Assembly (NCBI GenBank): GCA_012031225.1
Contig: JAAUTZ010000027.1
Coordinates: 1 to 39,622 of the forward strand
Direction of reading: 5' to 3'
From: Chloroflexaceae bacterium
GTDB lineage: Bacteria; Chloroflexota; Chloroflexia; Chloroflexales; Chloroflexaceae
Length of the DNA: 39,622 nt
A program made the translations under genes and the position numbers. Of the stretch, positions 32,511 to 39,622 are shown in pieces. Below the pieces are notes generated by a model, which saw only the letters and a list, made by a program, of their open reading frames with translations, was not told the origin of the DNA and did not search any database. Positions within the stretch are counted from its first letter, which is position 1. Every line of letters begins with the position of its first letter.

Positions 32511-33767
32511 TTACTGCTCCTGTGCCAAGCCGCGCAGCAAGCCACTGCGCGTCAGCACCCCGACAAGGCGGTGCTGCTGATCCACCACTGGCGCACACGC
32601 GATCCGCTGCTGCACGAGGGTCTGGGCGGCAAGCAGGAGCGCGTTGTGCGGCGATAGCACGGGGCAAGCGCGGCGGGCAAGATCAAGCAGGGGGTAGGGC
32701 AGTTCCGGGATGGGCACGGGCGCACTCGGCCCAGCCTGCATCGCTGTGAGGATCCTGCTACGTTCGGCGGGGGTGAGCTGCTCCAGCACGAGCACATCAT
32801 CCAGATCGCCGACCACGTTCTGCTCGGCATCCACCACCACCAGATAGTGCAGTGGCGATGCAAGCAGCAGCTGGATCGCCTCGTGCAGCGGGCGCGTCTG
32901 CTCAATCGTAGGAACCATGCCCTGCATAATCATTTGGACTTTGGTTGAGACTTCCGCCGGATTGTCGCTGTAGTTGTCCGCCGCCGCCGTGAGGATCGTA
33001 TCGCTCCTGAGCAAGCCCGCCAAACGCCCATCCCGACCCACGACGGGGAGCTGATCGTAGCTCCACTCGATCATCGTAATCAAGGCTTGCGGCAGTGCGG
33101 CTCCGGTGTAGATGCTGCGCGGGTCGGCATGCATCACTTGCTCAAGCGGCTGACGTTCGCGGGCGGCAAGCAGGGCGTTGCGTTCGGCCGGTGCAAGCAG
33201 ATGCAGCAGGCGCAAGGGCACCCGCAGATCAGCCCGCCGCAGTAGCTCGGCTTCCCGCACGACACCATGCAGCATGCCCTGCTCATCCACAATCGGCAAC
33301 GTCCGCAGATCATGCTCCAGCATGAGGTGCAGCGCATCGGCCAGCGGCAGCGTGGCGGGCACGCGGGGCAGTTCCGGCTGCATCACATCGCCGACGGTCA
33401 CATCATCCTTGAAAGGCCCCTGTGCGCGGATCCGAGCCTGATACAGATAGACCGTATCAATCGCAATCAAGGCATCTTGCAGTAGCTCGTGCAGCAACGG
33501 CAAGATCACCTTGATCGTGCTGGCGCGGTCAATCCACTCGATCACCAATGGCTGGGAGCTACTCAGCACGAAATCGGAGGAACGCCCGCGCTGGCGGGGC
33601 CCAAAGCCCGTGACCCCGTTTAGCACGGTTGCGCCACTTGCCCCCTCCTGCTGCAAAATGCGGAGGATCGTTGTGTAGATCGGCTGGTTGTCGTACATAT
33701 CGCGCTGGGTGATGTAAATCCGTACTCGTTGAAACTGTTCAAGGCTCGGCTTTTCACTGGTGGTCAT
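32511..33767 (-). CDS. DUF190 (PII-like) protein with four CBS domains
   Basis: A 418-residue protein. Residues about 10-115 are a DUF190 domain, structurally like PII nitrogen regulators (RVRIYITQRDMYDNQPIYTTILRILQQEGASGATVLNGVTGFG). Four CBS units follow (about 125-190, 210-265, 278-335, 360-415), each with the VMQ/VMH..., LPIVDEQGMLHGVV or LPVVGRDGRLAGLL pattern, so two Bateman modules. CBS pairs bind adenine nucleotides and act as energy or cyclic-dinucleotide sensors. There is no channel, transporter or enzyme domain, so it is a free-standing sensor. It follows the DinG gene with an ATGA overlap and may control it or a membrane target; that is inference. Confidence 0.88.
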   Translation of the reverse strand: MTTSEKPSLEQFQRVRIYITQRDMYDNQPIYTTILRILQQEGASGATVLNGVTGFGPRQRGRSSDFVLSSSQPLVIEWIDRASTIKVILPLLHELLQDALIAIDTVYLYQARIRAQGPFKDDVTVGDVMQPELPRVPATLPLADALHLMLEHDLRTLPIVDEQGMLHGVVREAELLRRADLRVPLRLLHLLAPAERNALLAARERQPLEQVMHADPRSIYTGAALPQALITMIEWSYDQLPVVGRDGRLAGLLRSDTILTAAADNYSDNPAEVSTKVQMIMQGMVPTIEQTRPLHEAIQLLLASPLHYLVVVDAEQNVVGDLDDVLVLEQLTPAERSRILTAMQAGPSAPVPIPELPYPLLDLARRACPVLSPHNALLLAAQTLVQQRIACAPVVDQQHRLVGVLTRSGLLRGLAQEQ

Positions 33768-36637
33768 GGCTCCTCCTGCACTGATTCAGCCGCCGCGTCA
33801 AGCACGGGCTTGAGGAACTGCGCCGCGAGCTTGGGCAGGTGCTTCAAGGCTCCGCGCCGCACAGCGGTATGCGGCAAGGACTGTAGAAACTGGGTCCCGT
33901 ACTTCTTCGAGAGTAGGCGTTTGTCCAGCACAACCACAATGCCGCGATCTTTGCGGCTGCGGATCAGCCGCCCAAAGCCCTGCTTGAAGCGGAGGATGCT
34001 CTGCGGCACGCTGTACTCCATAAACGGGTCGCTGAACTGTTCGCTGCGAGCCGCGACAACCGGATCAGACGGCACGGCAAAGGGCAGCTTGGTAATCACC
34101 AGCACCGAGAGCGCATCACCTACGACATCTACGCCTTCCCAGAAGCTCGTTGTGCCGAGCAGCACGGTGCGCGGCGATTGCTTGAAGCGTTCGAGCAACG
34201 CCCGCCGCGTGCCGTCAATGTTCTGGGCAAGGACGGTGATCTCGTGCGCTTCGAGCGCATCTTGAATGCCGGCATACGTTTGGCGCAAGGTGCTGTTGGC
34301 AGTGAACAATGCCAGCGTGCGCCCCTGCGTTGCCGCGCACAGCATAATCAGGGCTTCTTCAAGCATATCTTGATAGCCGCTCTGGTTCGGTTCGGGAATG
34401 TCATCTGGGATGTAGAGCAGGGCTTGCTGCTGATAATCGAACGGCGACTCGAGTTGCAGTTCGGTTGGCTCATAGACACCGAGCCGATCCCGCACATAGG
34501 TAAAGCTCTCATTCACCGCAAGCGTGGCCGAGGTCAGGATGCTGGTCTGCTTTTCGGCGAAGAGCTGCGCCTGCAAAATCTCGGCGACTTGGAGCGGTGC
34601 CGCCGAGATCCCCACTTGATTGCGCGTGGCCTCATACGTTAGCCAGCCCACTAGCTCATCGTTGCCCTGCACAATATGGCCAAGCTGCACCCGGATCTCG
34701 GTACAGGTGCGCTTGAGCCACTGCACGCGCAGCAGCAGTTCGTCATAATCGGCAAGGTCGGCTCCTTCCAGATCAAGCAGCAGCGTCTCAAACTTGCCCA
34801 GCTGCTCCCCGATCTCGCGCAGGGGCAAGCTCAGGTTCTCCCACACCTGCTCCAGCTCAGCCCATTCTGGCTTGCGCCGCACCGCAGGCGTGATGCGGAA
34901 GCGATTATCGGTAGCGCGGCTGCCTTCGAGCTGATCCCTCACAAATGCGAGCAGGTGATTGAAGCAGGCATAGGTGGCGGTGCGGGTAGCGGCAACGAGT
35001 GGGCGCAACGCATCGGCCAGCTGATCGGCTTTCTCGCGGTCAGCCTGTTCTGCCGAGCTTTCGCGGAAGCTGATCTGATAGCTAGAGAGCAGCCCGCTCA
35101 CACTATCGCGCCCTTCCTCACTATACAGATCGTCGCACAGCTTGAGCAGTGCCGCCTGATCGAGGTGAAAACCGAGTTGATCGGTGGCGACATCTTCAAG
35201 GTTGTGCGCCTCATCAATAATCAAGTGCTCGAACTGCGGAATGATATGGCTCTGCGAGACAAGATCGGCAAGCAGTAGGGCATGATTAACGACAATGATA
35301 TGGGCGGCTTCGGCTTGCCGCCGCGCCCGAAAGAAGAAGCACTCGCGGAAATCGGGGCAGCGTGCGCCGGTACACGTATCTACGGTGACATTGATGCGCC
35401 CCCACGCGACCTGCTCATCCTCCAACAGAAGCAGTTCGGCTCGATCCCCGCTCGTCGTGGTCGGTAGCCAGAACTGCACCTTGAGCATGGCGCGGGCCTC
35501 GTGCGGGGCAAAGTCGGTCTCGCGCTGCACCTGCTTGTAGCGCCGCAGGCACAGGTAGTTGCTGCGCCCTTTGAGCAGCTGCGCTTGCAGATCGGGCAAG
35601 GGTTCGTCGTTGCGCTGGAGTTCGGGGGCTTCGGCCAGCATGCGCTGCACATCGGGAATATCTTTATTGTAGAGCTGGTCTTGCAGGTTGATCGTATTAG
35701 TCGAGATCACCACGCGCTCGCCGCGTTGCAGGGCATACAGCGCGGCGGGCAAGAGATACGCCATACTTTTGCCTGTGCCCGTGCCCGCCTCGACGAGGAG
35801 CATGCCGCCCTCGTTGAAGGCTTGGGCGATGCCGCGAGCCATATCCACCTGCGGGGCCCGCTGTTCGTAGCCGGGAAACATGCGCCCTAAGATGCCATCG
35901 CTGGCGAACATGCCCGCCACCTGCGCAAGATCAAGCGGCTCAGTGGAGCCAGTCGCCCGGAGCGGATTGTCAATCGTCGGTGCCGGGCGGAGCCGCGAAG
36001 GTTGCGGGGGGATGCGGCGCGTGGCTTCCACATCCCACGCATTGTTGGTTTTCTGTTTGAGCACTTGGTCAAACAGCTCGCGTGCGCCCCAGTCGGTCTG
36101 GTTCATCAGGCGTTGCAGATCGAGCAGGTCGCGCAGCGAGAGGGCTTCGATCTTTTCGAGCAGGCGCACAAACACTTGGCGCGTCACATCGGCATCGTTC
36201 AGGGCGCGGTGATCGGCGGGGTGGGCGATGCGGAAATGCTCTGCCAGCGCACTCAGCCGATAGGCGGGCACTTGCGGCAGGAGCAGCGTGGCGAGGTCAA
36301 AGGTATCGTAGGTGGGCTGGCGGAACTGCATCCCATGCTTGCGGAGCATACCCAGATCGAAGTGCAGCGAATGCCCAATGATTGGGGCGTTGCCGATGAA
36401 GTTGGCAAACGCACCGCCGATCTGCCGGAAGGTGGGCGCACGGTTCAGGGCATCGGGATCAATGCCCGTCATCCGCAGAATTTTGAGCGGCACGGCTTGG
36501 CGTGGGCGCACGAGGCTGCTATAGCTATCGAGCAGTTCCGTGCCGCGAAACTTGACGGCGGCAACCTCGATAATCTCATCGTGGTTTTGTTCTAGCCCAG
36601 TCGCTTCTACATCGAGGGTAACAAAAATCGTATCCAT
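33764..36637 (-). CDS. dinG: DnaQ-like exonuclease / DinG-type helicase fusion
   Basis: A 957-residue protein. Residues 1-170 are a DEDDh 3'-5' exonuclease domain (LDVEATGLE with Asp9 and Glu11, HFD Asp94, HRALNDA with His143 and Asp148). Residues about 240-940 are an XPD/DinG superfamily 2 helicase: Walker A GTGTGKS (285-291), iron-sulphur cysteines near 363, 422, 427 and 433, DEAH at 475-478, and QGFGRLIRSRKDRG as motif VI. In DinG the 4Fe-4S domain and 5'-3' activity help resolve R-loops, D-loops and G-quadruplexes. The exonuclease-fused form is the usual one in Firmicutes and Chloroflexota; here both active sites look intact. It is coupled to the DUF190-CBS gene and divergent from the PP2C gene. 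Confidence 0.95.
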   Translation of the reverse strand: MDTIFVTLDVEATGLEQNHDEIIEVAAVKFRGTELLDSYSSLVRPRQAVPLKILRMTGIDPDALNRAPTFRQIGGAFANFIGNAPIIGHSLHFDLGMLRKHGMQFRQPTYDTFDLATLLLPQVPAYRLSALAEHFRIAHPADHRALNDADVTRQVFVRLLEKIEALSLRDLLDLQRLMNQTDWGARELFDQVLKQKTNNAWDVEATRRIPPQPSRLRPAPTIDNPLRATGSTEPLDLAQVAGMFASDGILGRMFPGYEQRAPQVDMARGIAQAFNEGGMLLVEAGTGTGKSMAYLLPAALYALQRGERVVISTNTINLQDQLYNKDIPDVQRMLAEAPELQRNDEPLPDLQAQLLKGRSNYLCLRRYKQVQRETDFAPHEARAMLKVQFWLPTTTSGDRAELLLLEDEQVAWGRINVTVDTCTGARCPDFRECFFFRARRQAEAAHIIVVNHALLLADLVSQSHIIPQFEHLIIDEAHNLEDVATDQLGFHLDQAALLKLCDDLYSEEGRDSVSGLLSSYQISFRESSAEQADREKADQLADALRPLVAATRTATYACFNHLLAFVRDQLEGSRATDNRFRITPAVRRKPEWAELEQVWENLSLPLREIGEQLGKFETLLLDLEGADLADYDELLLRVQWLKRTCTEIRVQLGHIVQGNDELVGWLTYEATRNQVGISAAPLQVAEILQAQLFAEKQTSILTSATLAVNESFTYVRDRLGVYEPTELQLESPFDYQQQALLYIPDDIPEPNQSGYQDMLEEALIMLCAATQGRTLALFTANSTLRQTYAGIQDALEAHEITVLAQNIDGTRRALLERFKQSPRTVLLGTTSFWEGVDVVGDALSVLVITKLPFAVPSDPVVAARSEQFSDPFMEYSVPQSILRFKQGFGRLIRSRKDRGIVVVLDKRLLSKKYGTQFLQSLPHTAVRRGALKHLPKLAAQFLKPVLDAAAESVQEEP

Positions 36638-36996
36638 ACCGGTCGCTGCTGATCTCTTTTGGCCCTGCCACCAGTGCCTGTGTGGGCGGCGGGGGTATGC
36701 GGTTGCGTGGTGGCGGGTACACGTTCAGTGCCACTTTTTCTATTATACTGCATAGCGCAAAAGTTCGGTGGGCAACTTTTCGGCATTGGTATTGCGCGGT
36801 GATCGGAGTATCGTCCGATTGCTTCTCCACCTCAGGGGCAGAGGCATGGTACAATACGGATAAGCAGGGGACAATCCAGATGGCGCATCGTTCTTGTGCG
36901 GTTGCAGAACTCTGTGAGCCGTGTTATACTCAGCCATCGCTAGTATTGTACCCATTGATAACCAGACGGTATCTACATATAGACCCTGACGGCAGC
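36638..36996. other. Divergent regulatory gap between dinG and the PP2C gene
   Basis: No gene is supported, although one plus-strand frame stays open (its residues are Cys/Trp-rich with no family match). On the minus strand a TATAAT lies at 36747-36742, upstream of dinG. Next to it AAAAGTT (36759-36765) and AACTTTT (36774-36780) form an inverted repeat around eight bases, near where the -35 would be, so it is an operator candidate. Two plus-strand extended -10 boxes follow, TGGTACAAT at 36847-36855 and the PP2C promoter. Confidence 0.5.
36902..36930 (+). promoter_or_regulatory. Promoter of the PP2C phosphatase gene
   Basis: TTGCAG (36902-36907) is 17 bases from TATACT (36925-36930), with TGT directly before the -10 as an extended element. 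The leader is about 60 bases. Confidence 0.65.
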
Positions 36997-38118
36997 ATGA
37001 ACGTTACCTACAGTGCCAGCACGGACATTGGCCGTCAACGCCAAGTCAATCAGGACAACTATGGTGTCAGTGATGATACCCAGAGCGAACAGCTAGGGCA
37101 ATTGCTTGTTGTCTGCGATGGGATGGGCGGGCATGCCGCAGGTGAGATTGCCAGCCAAATTGGGGTAGATGTGATCCTGCACAGTTTCTACACTGCCTCG
37201 ATTGGTGCGCCTGAGCATCTGCTTGCCCAAGCCTTCGAGCAAGCCAACCAGCGGATCCACGCCGAAGGGCGCGGCGGAATGGGGACAACTGGCGTTGCGC
37301 TGTTGCTCTTCGATCAGGAAGCGATTGTGGCGAATGTCGGGGACAGCCGCGCCTACCTGCTGCGCGCGGGCACGATCCGCCAGCTCACCCGCGATCACTC
37401 GTATGTGCAGGAACAGGTTGATGCCCACCTGCTCACCCCCGAACAAGCCCGCATCTCGCAATACCGCAACATGATTACCCGTGCGCTCGGCTACCGCGCG
37501 AATGTCAGTGTGGATATTTTCCGCACGCCGCTACAGGTTGACGATTGCTTCTTGCTCTCCACCGATGGCTTGCATGGCTTGCTCGAAGATGAGGAGCTTC
37601 TAGAGATTGTCTCCACCCACGCACTGGGCCACGCCGTAAGCCACTTGGTTGATCTAGCGAATGAGCGCGGCGGTCACGATAATATCACGGTGGTGCTTGC
37701 CCGCATAGATGCGCTGAACGAAGACAAGGGCGTGAGGTTTCAATACGAAACCCCGCCTACCCTTGCACCTAGCGCGGAAGCCGCCCATAATGCCCCCACC
37801 CAACCCCTGCCAGTGGGGGGGATGCTGCCCGCCCATCCCCCTACCGATGCCTCCACCGAGAAGAGCGGCTCGCTCCGTTCGCGGCTCAATCGCCTGCTGG
37901 GGCTGATGCTGCTGCTCTTGCTGATTGGCGGCGTGGTGAGCCTGCTGCTGTTGAGCGATGGCTTTGCTGGGATCACCCTCACCGGAATGCCCACGGCTAC
38001 CGCTACCCTCATTGTCACCCTCACCCCAATTGCCACCGATACCCCCGTGCCCGTCATCACCCCAATCACACCCGCCGCGCTCGAAACGCCGCCGCCAACA
38101 CAAACGCCCACGCCCTGA
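36997..38118 (+). CDS. Membrane-anchored PP2C-type Ser/Thr phosphatase
   Basis: A 373-residue protein. Residues 1-235 are a PP2C domain: TDIGRQRQVNQDNYG (metal Asp20), VVCDGMGGHAAGE (41-49), VANVGDSRAYLLR, LLSTDGLHGLL and GGHDNITVVL. A Pro/Thr linker (about 240-285) leads to one membrane helix (about 289-310) and an outer Thr/Pro-rich tail to the end. Such phosphatases reverse PASTA-type or Hanks-type kinase action and control cell-wall or division proteins. No kinase gene is adjacent. I start at ATG 36997, where homology begins; the frame is open 105 codons further but carries no domain. The ribosome site is weak (GACGGC). Confidence 0.9.
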   Translation: MNVTYSASTDIGRQRQVNQDNYGVSDDTQSEQLGQLLVVCDGMGGHAAGEIASQIGVDVILHSFYTASIGAPEHLLAQAFEQANQRIHAEGRGGMGTTGVALLLFDQEAIVANVGDSRAYLLRAGTIRQLTRDHSYVQEQVDAHLLTPEQARISQYRNMITRALGYRANVSVDIFRTPLQVDDCFLLSTDGLHGLLEDEELLEIVSTHALGHAVSHLVDLANERGGHDNITVVLARIDALNEDKGVRFQYETPPTLAPSAEAAHNAPTQPLPVGGMLPAHPPTDASTEKSGSLRSRLNRLLGLMLLLLLIGGVVSLLLLSDGFAGITLTGMPTATATLIVTLTPIATDTPVPVITPITPAALETPPPTQTPTP

Positions 38119-38157
38119 CGGTTGCCCTTGACGGCTGCCCGCAGGCAAAGCAAATGC

Positions 38158-38174
38158 GCGGGGCATTGCCCCGC
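38158..38174. terminator. Hairpin between convergent PP2C and DUF1269 genes
   Basis: GCGGGGC (38158-38164) and GCCCCGC (38168-38174) pair around ATT. The compact GC stem between two convergent genes suits a two-way terminator, though T-tracts are missing. Confidence 0.5.
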
Positions 38175-38222
38175 ACATCGTCGCCCTGCCCTGCTCCAAA
38201 TTGGCGGTGTTCGCTGCGCGGG

Positions 38223-38933
38223 TTAGCTTGTTTTCGATGCTTCGGGTGCGTCTGCGTCAGTCACATCTTCGGCTTCGCCCTCGATGATGTGGTCCTCGCC
38301 ATCCTCATCTGTGAATACCGCATCGCCAACGAAGATGCCGTCGGGATCAATGCCAATCCCGCTCACCTGCACCCCTTCCGCATTCTCGACCACCCGCGCC
38401 GCCACCGTGCTTTCGCCGTCATCCAGCGCCGTGTAGATCACGTTCCCATTCGCTTCGAGTTGGGTAGCAATATCAGCCGCAAGCGCACTCCGCAAAACGG
38501 ATGCACCCGCTAGCAGCAGCTCGTCCTCCAGCTTGGCAACCCACGTATGCTCAATCACCGCAATGAGTGCCGACGAGTTGGGCGGCAACGACTCGCCCAC
38601 CGACTTCATCATGCTGTTGGTGGGTATGCCCGCCAGCCGCCCAGCCAGCATCCCCGATGCACCACCGGCTGCCGCCGCCAGCACCACCGGGCCTGCCAGC
38701 AAGCCCAACATGCCGCCCACAATGCCGCCCGTAATCAGCCCCTTGCGCCGCCGACTGCGCCGCTTGGAGTCCGTCACTTTCAGCTTACCGGCGGCATCCT
38801 TCACCACCACCGCTGCATCTACAATGCCAATCAAGCCTTCCTTGCGCCCTTGCTTCAGGTCTTGCAACATTTGCCCCGCTTCATCCGTATTGCTGAATGC
38901 GGCTACAATTACCTGCACCGGAACATCGCTCAT
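38223..38933 (-). CDS. DUF1269-family protein
   Basis: A 236-residue protein. Residues 1-50 form a ferredoxin-like part (VQVIVAAFSNTDEAGQMLQDLKQGRKEGLIGIVDAAVVVKDAAGKLKV); a basic patch KRRSRRRKG leads to a Gly/Ala-rich hydrophobic stretch (about 65-105, LITGGIVGGMLGLLAGPVVLAAAAGGASGMLAG), then a globular part and a very acidic tail. This is the DUF1269 plan; the function is unknown, with suggested roles in stress or membrane protection. The two glycine-zipper-like segments may insert in a membrane. ATG has AAGGAG nearby. It probably has an extended -10 promoter, TGG-TATACT, at 39038-39030 on the minus strand. Confidence 0.85.
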   Translation of the reverse strand: MSDVPVQVIVAAFSNTDEAGQMLQDLKQGRKEGLIGIVDAAVVVKDAAGKLKVTDSKRRSRRRKGLITGGIVGGMLGLLAGPVVLAAAAGGASGMLAGRLAGIPTNSMMKSVGESLPPNSSALIAVIEHTWVAKLEDELLLAGASVLRSALAADIATQLEANGNVIYTALDDGESTVAARVVENAEGVQVSGIGIDPDGIFVGDAVFTDEDGEDHIIEGEAEDVTDADAPEASKTS

Positions 38934-39260
38934 TGGTCACACTCCTTGCTTCATCCTTTGTGTGGGTATGCTATAGTCACAGAGAAAGGTTATTCGTTGA
39001 TTCAGTTGGCCAGCTCGCTAACACCGTGTAGTATACCACGCCTTCCATAGCGGATTGCTAGCGATGCCCAGATACACGGCAATGCATGCCCTCAAAGCGG
39101 GTGCATCCTCGTGTATAATGGGGCTAACGTTGGGCTAGCTTGGCTGTGCCCATTGCGTTGAACGCTCGACAACTGCGTTGAACGCTCGGCAACAATCACA
39201 ATCGCACACGGGGTTCACCGCACTTGGTAGCGAATCCCTTCAGACGCGGGAGAGTACGTT
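38934..39260. promoter_or_regulatory. Divergent regulatory gap before the last gene
   Basis: This 327-base gap separates two divergent genes and holds no gene. It carries a minus-strand extended -10 (39038-39030) for the DUF1269 gene and a plus-strand TATAAT at 39114-39119 for the gene at 39261. Between the latter and the start codon lies a 20-base tandem repeat. Confidence 0.55.
39154..39193 (+). repeat. Two tandem 20-bp repeats, each with an 11-bp palindrome, operator candidate
   Basis: The unit TGCGTTGAACGCTCGRCAAC occurs at 39154-39173 and directly again at 39174-39193, with one change (A to G). Each contains GCGTTGAACGC, a palindrome around one central base. The spacing of 20 bases is close to two helical turns, so two dimers could bind on one face. 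The site is about 35 bases downstream of the TATAAT. Confidence 0.6.
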
Positions 39261-39622
39261 ATGGATTCAGACATCCCCCTACCGGAAAACTACGGCGGCG
39301 ATCAACCGCCCCAACGTAGCGGGCTACGAACGTGCCTGATCGTCTTAGGTGTTATGACGGCGATCAGCTGTATCGGCATGCTCATCGTCGGCATTATGTT
39401 TGGAGCAGCCGTAAACCAACTCATCGCCCAAATCCAATCGGGCGATCTGAGTGGCATGGAAGGGGTCACGATCACCACTGGCGAGGATGATGGCTTCTTC
39501 AGCGAAGATGATGACTTCTTCAGCGAAGCGAGTGATGAGGCTGAGACTACTGATGCAGCCGAAGCCGCCCCCTCGCTCGACCCACCGCCCGCCGCCGATC
39601 CCACCCCCGTTGCACCGCTCGA
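39261..39622 (+). CDS. Small membrane protein with acidic repeat tail, 3' end cut by window
   Basis: The first 120 residues are visible. Residues 1-23 are polar; a single membrane helix follows (about 24-50, LIVLGVMTAISCIGMLIVGIMFGAAV). Then comes a short linker and a strongly acidic segment with two copies of an E-D-D-(G/D)-FFSE unit, and a Pro/Ala-rich stretch up to the window end. I do not recognise the family. GGGAGAG lies about seven bases before the ATG. The gene has a TATAAT promoter and a likely operator upstream. Similar layouts are seen in sheath- or envelope-linked proteins, but I assign no function. Confidence 0.65.
   Translation, partial: MDSDIPLPENYGGDQPPQRSGLRTCLIVLGVMTAISCIGMLIVGIMFGAAVNQLIAQIQSGDLSGMEGVTITTGEDDGFFSEDDDFFSEASDEAETTDAAEAAPSLDPPPAADPTPVAPL

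Noticed and set aside
36682-36996. 105-codon N-terminal extension of the PP2C protein
   Set aside because: PP2C homology begins exactly at ATG 36997, and the extension runs through the promoter region with Cys/Trp-rich, unlikely content.
39302-39604. 100-codon open frame on the minus strand
   Set aside because: It is the antisense of the acidic membrane protein; the Ser-rich content is the complement of Asp/Glu codons.
1-39622. tRNA, rRNA, insertion sequence or phage attachment site
   Set aside because: No cloverleaf, transposase, terminal inverted repeats or target duplications were seen on either strand.

Overview
The window is about 39.6 kb of GC-rich bacterial chromosome (roughly 58-62% GC by eye). 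It holds 33 coding genes. Two of them are cut by the window ends and two appear frameshifted. I see no tRNA, rRNA, CRISPR array or insertion sequence. The gene set suggests a member of Chloroflexota, perhaps class Chloroflexia: minCDE next to era, a DnaQ-DinG fusion helicase, DUF190-CBS and DUF4012 proteins, a STAND-like ATPase beginning with an NPF...RG..FIGR motif, and many PxxPTPTP linkers. This placement is an inference from family distribution and protein style, not from a marker gene.

Layout. 1-1035: the end of a LOTUS-domain (probably NYN nuclease) protein converges on wrbA. 1166-20783: a minus-strand polysaccharide locus of 14 genes, with mostly 4-base ATGA/GTGA overlaps. It runs from a Wzz-like chain-length protein through a GDP-mannose 3,5-epimerase, an extended SDR, a DPM1-like GT2, RfbC, a GT2-DUF4012 fusion, several GT4 enzymes, two unassigned proteins, a membrane GT2 and an FkbM methyltransferase to a Wzx-like flippase. 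21033-24240: a Crp/Fnr regulator, a 17-18-repeat LRR protein and an M50-type membrane protease, all on the minus strand. 24353-28823: an orphan substrate-binding lipoprotein and a membrane-tailed ATPase, then ppa, a Nudix hydrolase and a frameshifted ybeY, on the plus strand. 28829-32202: minC-minD-minE-era-GNAT on the minus strand. 32511-36637: a DUF190-4xCBS protein coupled to a DnaQ-DinG helicase. 36997-38118: a membrane PP2C phosphatase. 38223-38933: a DUF1269 protein. 39261-end: the start of a small membrane protein with an acidic tail.

How the genes work together. The locus can make or modify sugar nucleotides (RfbC for dTDP-L-rhamnose, GME for GDP-L-galactose or GDP-L-gulose, an SDR). 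It can assemble an oligosaccharide on the cytoplasmic face (at least seven GTs), methylate it (FkbM), flip it (Wzx) and control chain length (Wzz). A priming transferase, a recognisable Wzy polymerase, an outer-membrane exporter and RfbA/B/D are not in the window. A consensus TTGACA-17-TACAAT promoter precedes wzz, and a second promoter overlapping an interrupted palindrome precedes the SDR.

Points of most interest: the GT2-DUF4012 fusion; a bacterial GME that keeps all four plant catalytic positions; two clear single-base frameshifts (rfbC, ybeY) and a possible third (LOTUS gene); an orphan binding lipoprotein paired with a membrane ATPase; translational coupling of DUF190-CBS to DinG; and several operator-like repeats in intergenic DNA. 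I found no single system that I can claim as clearly new.
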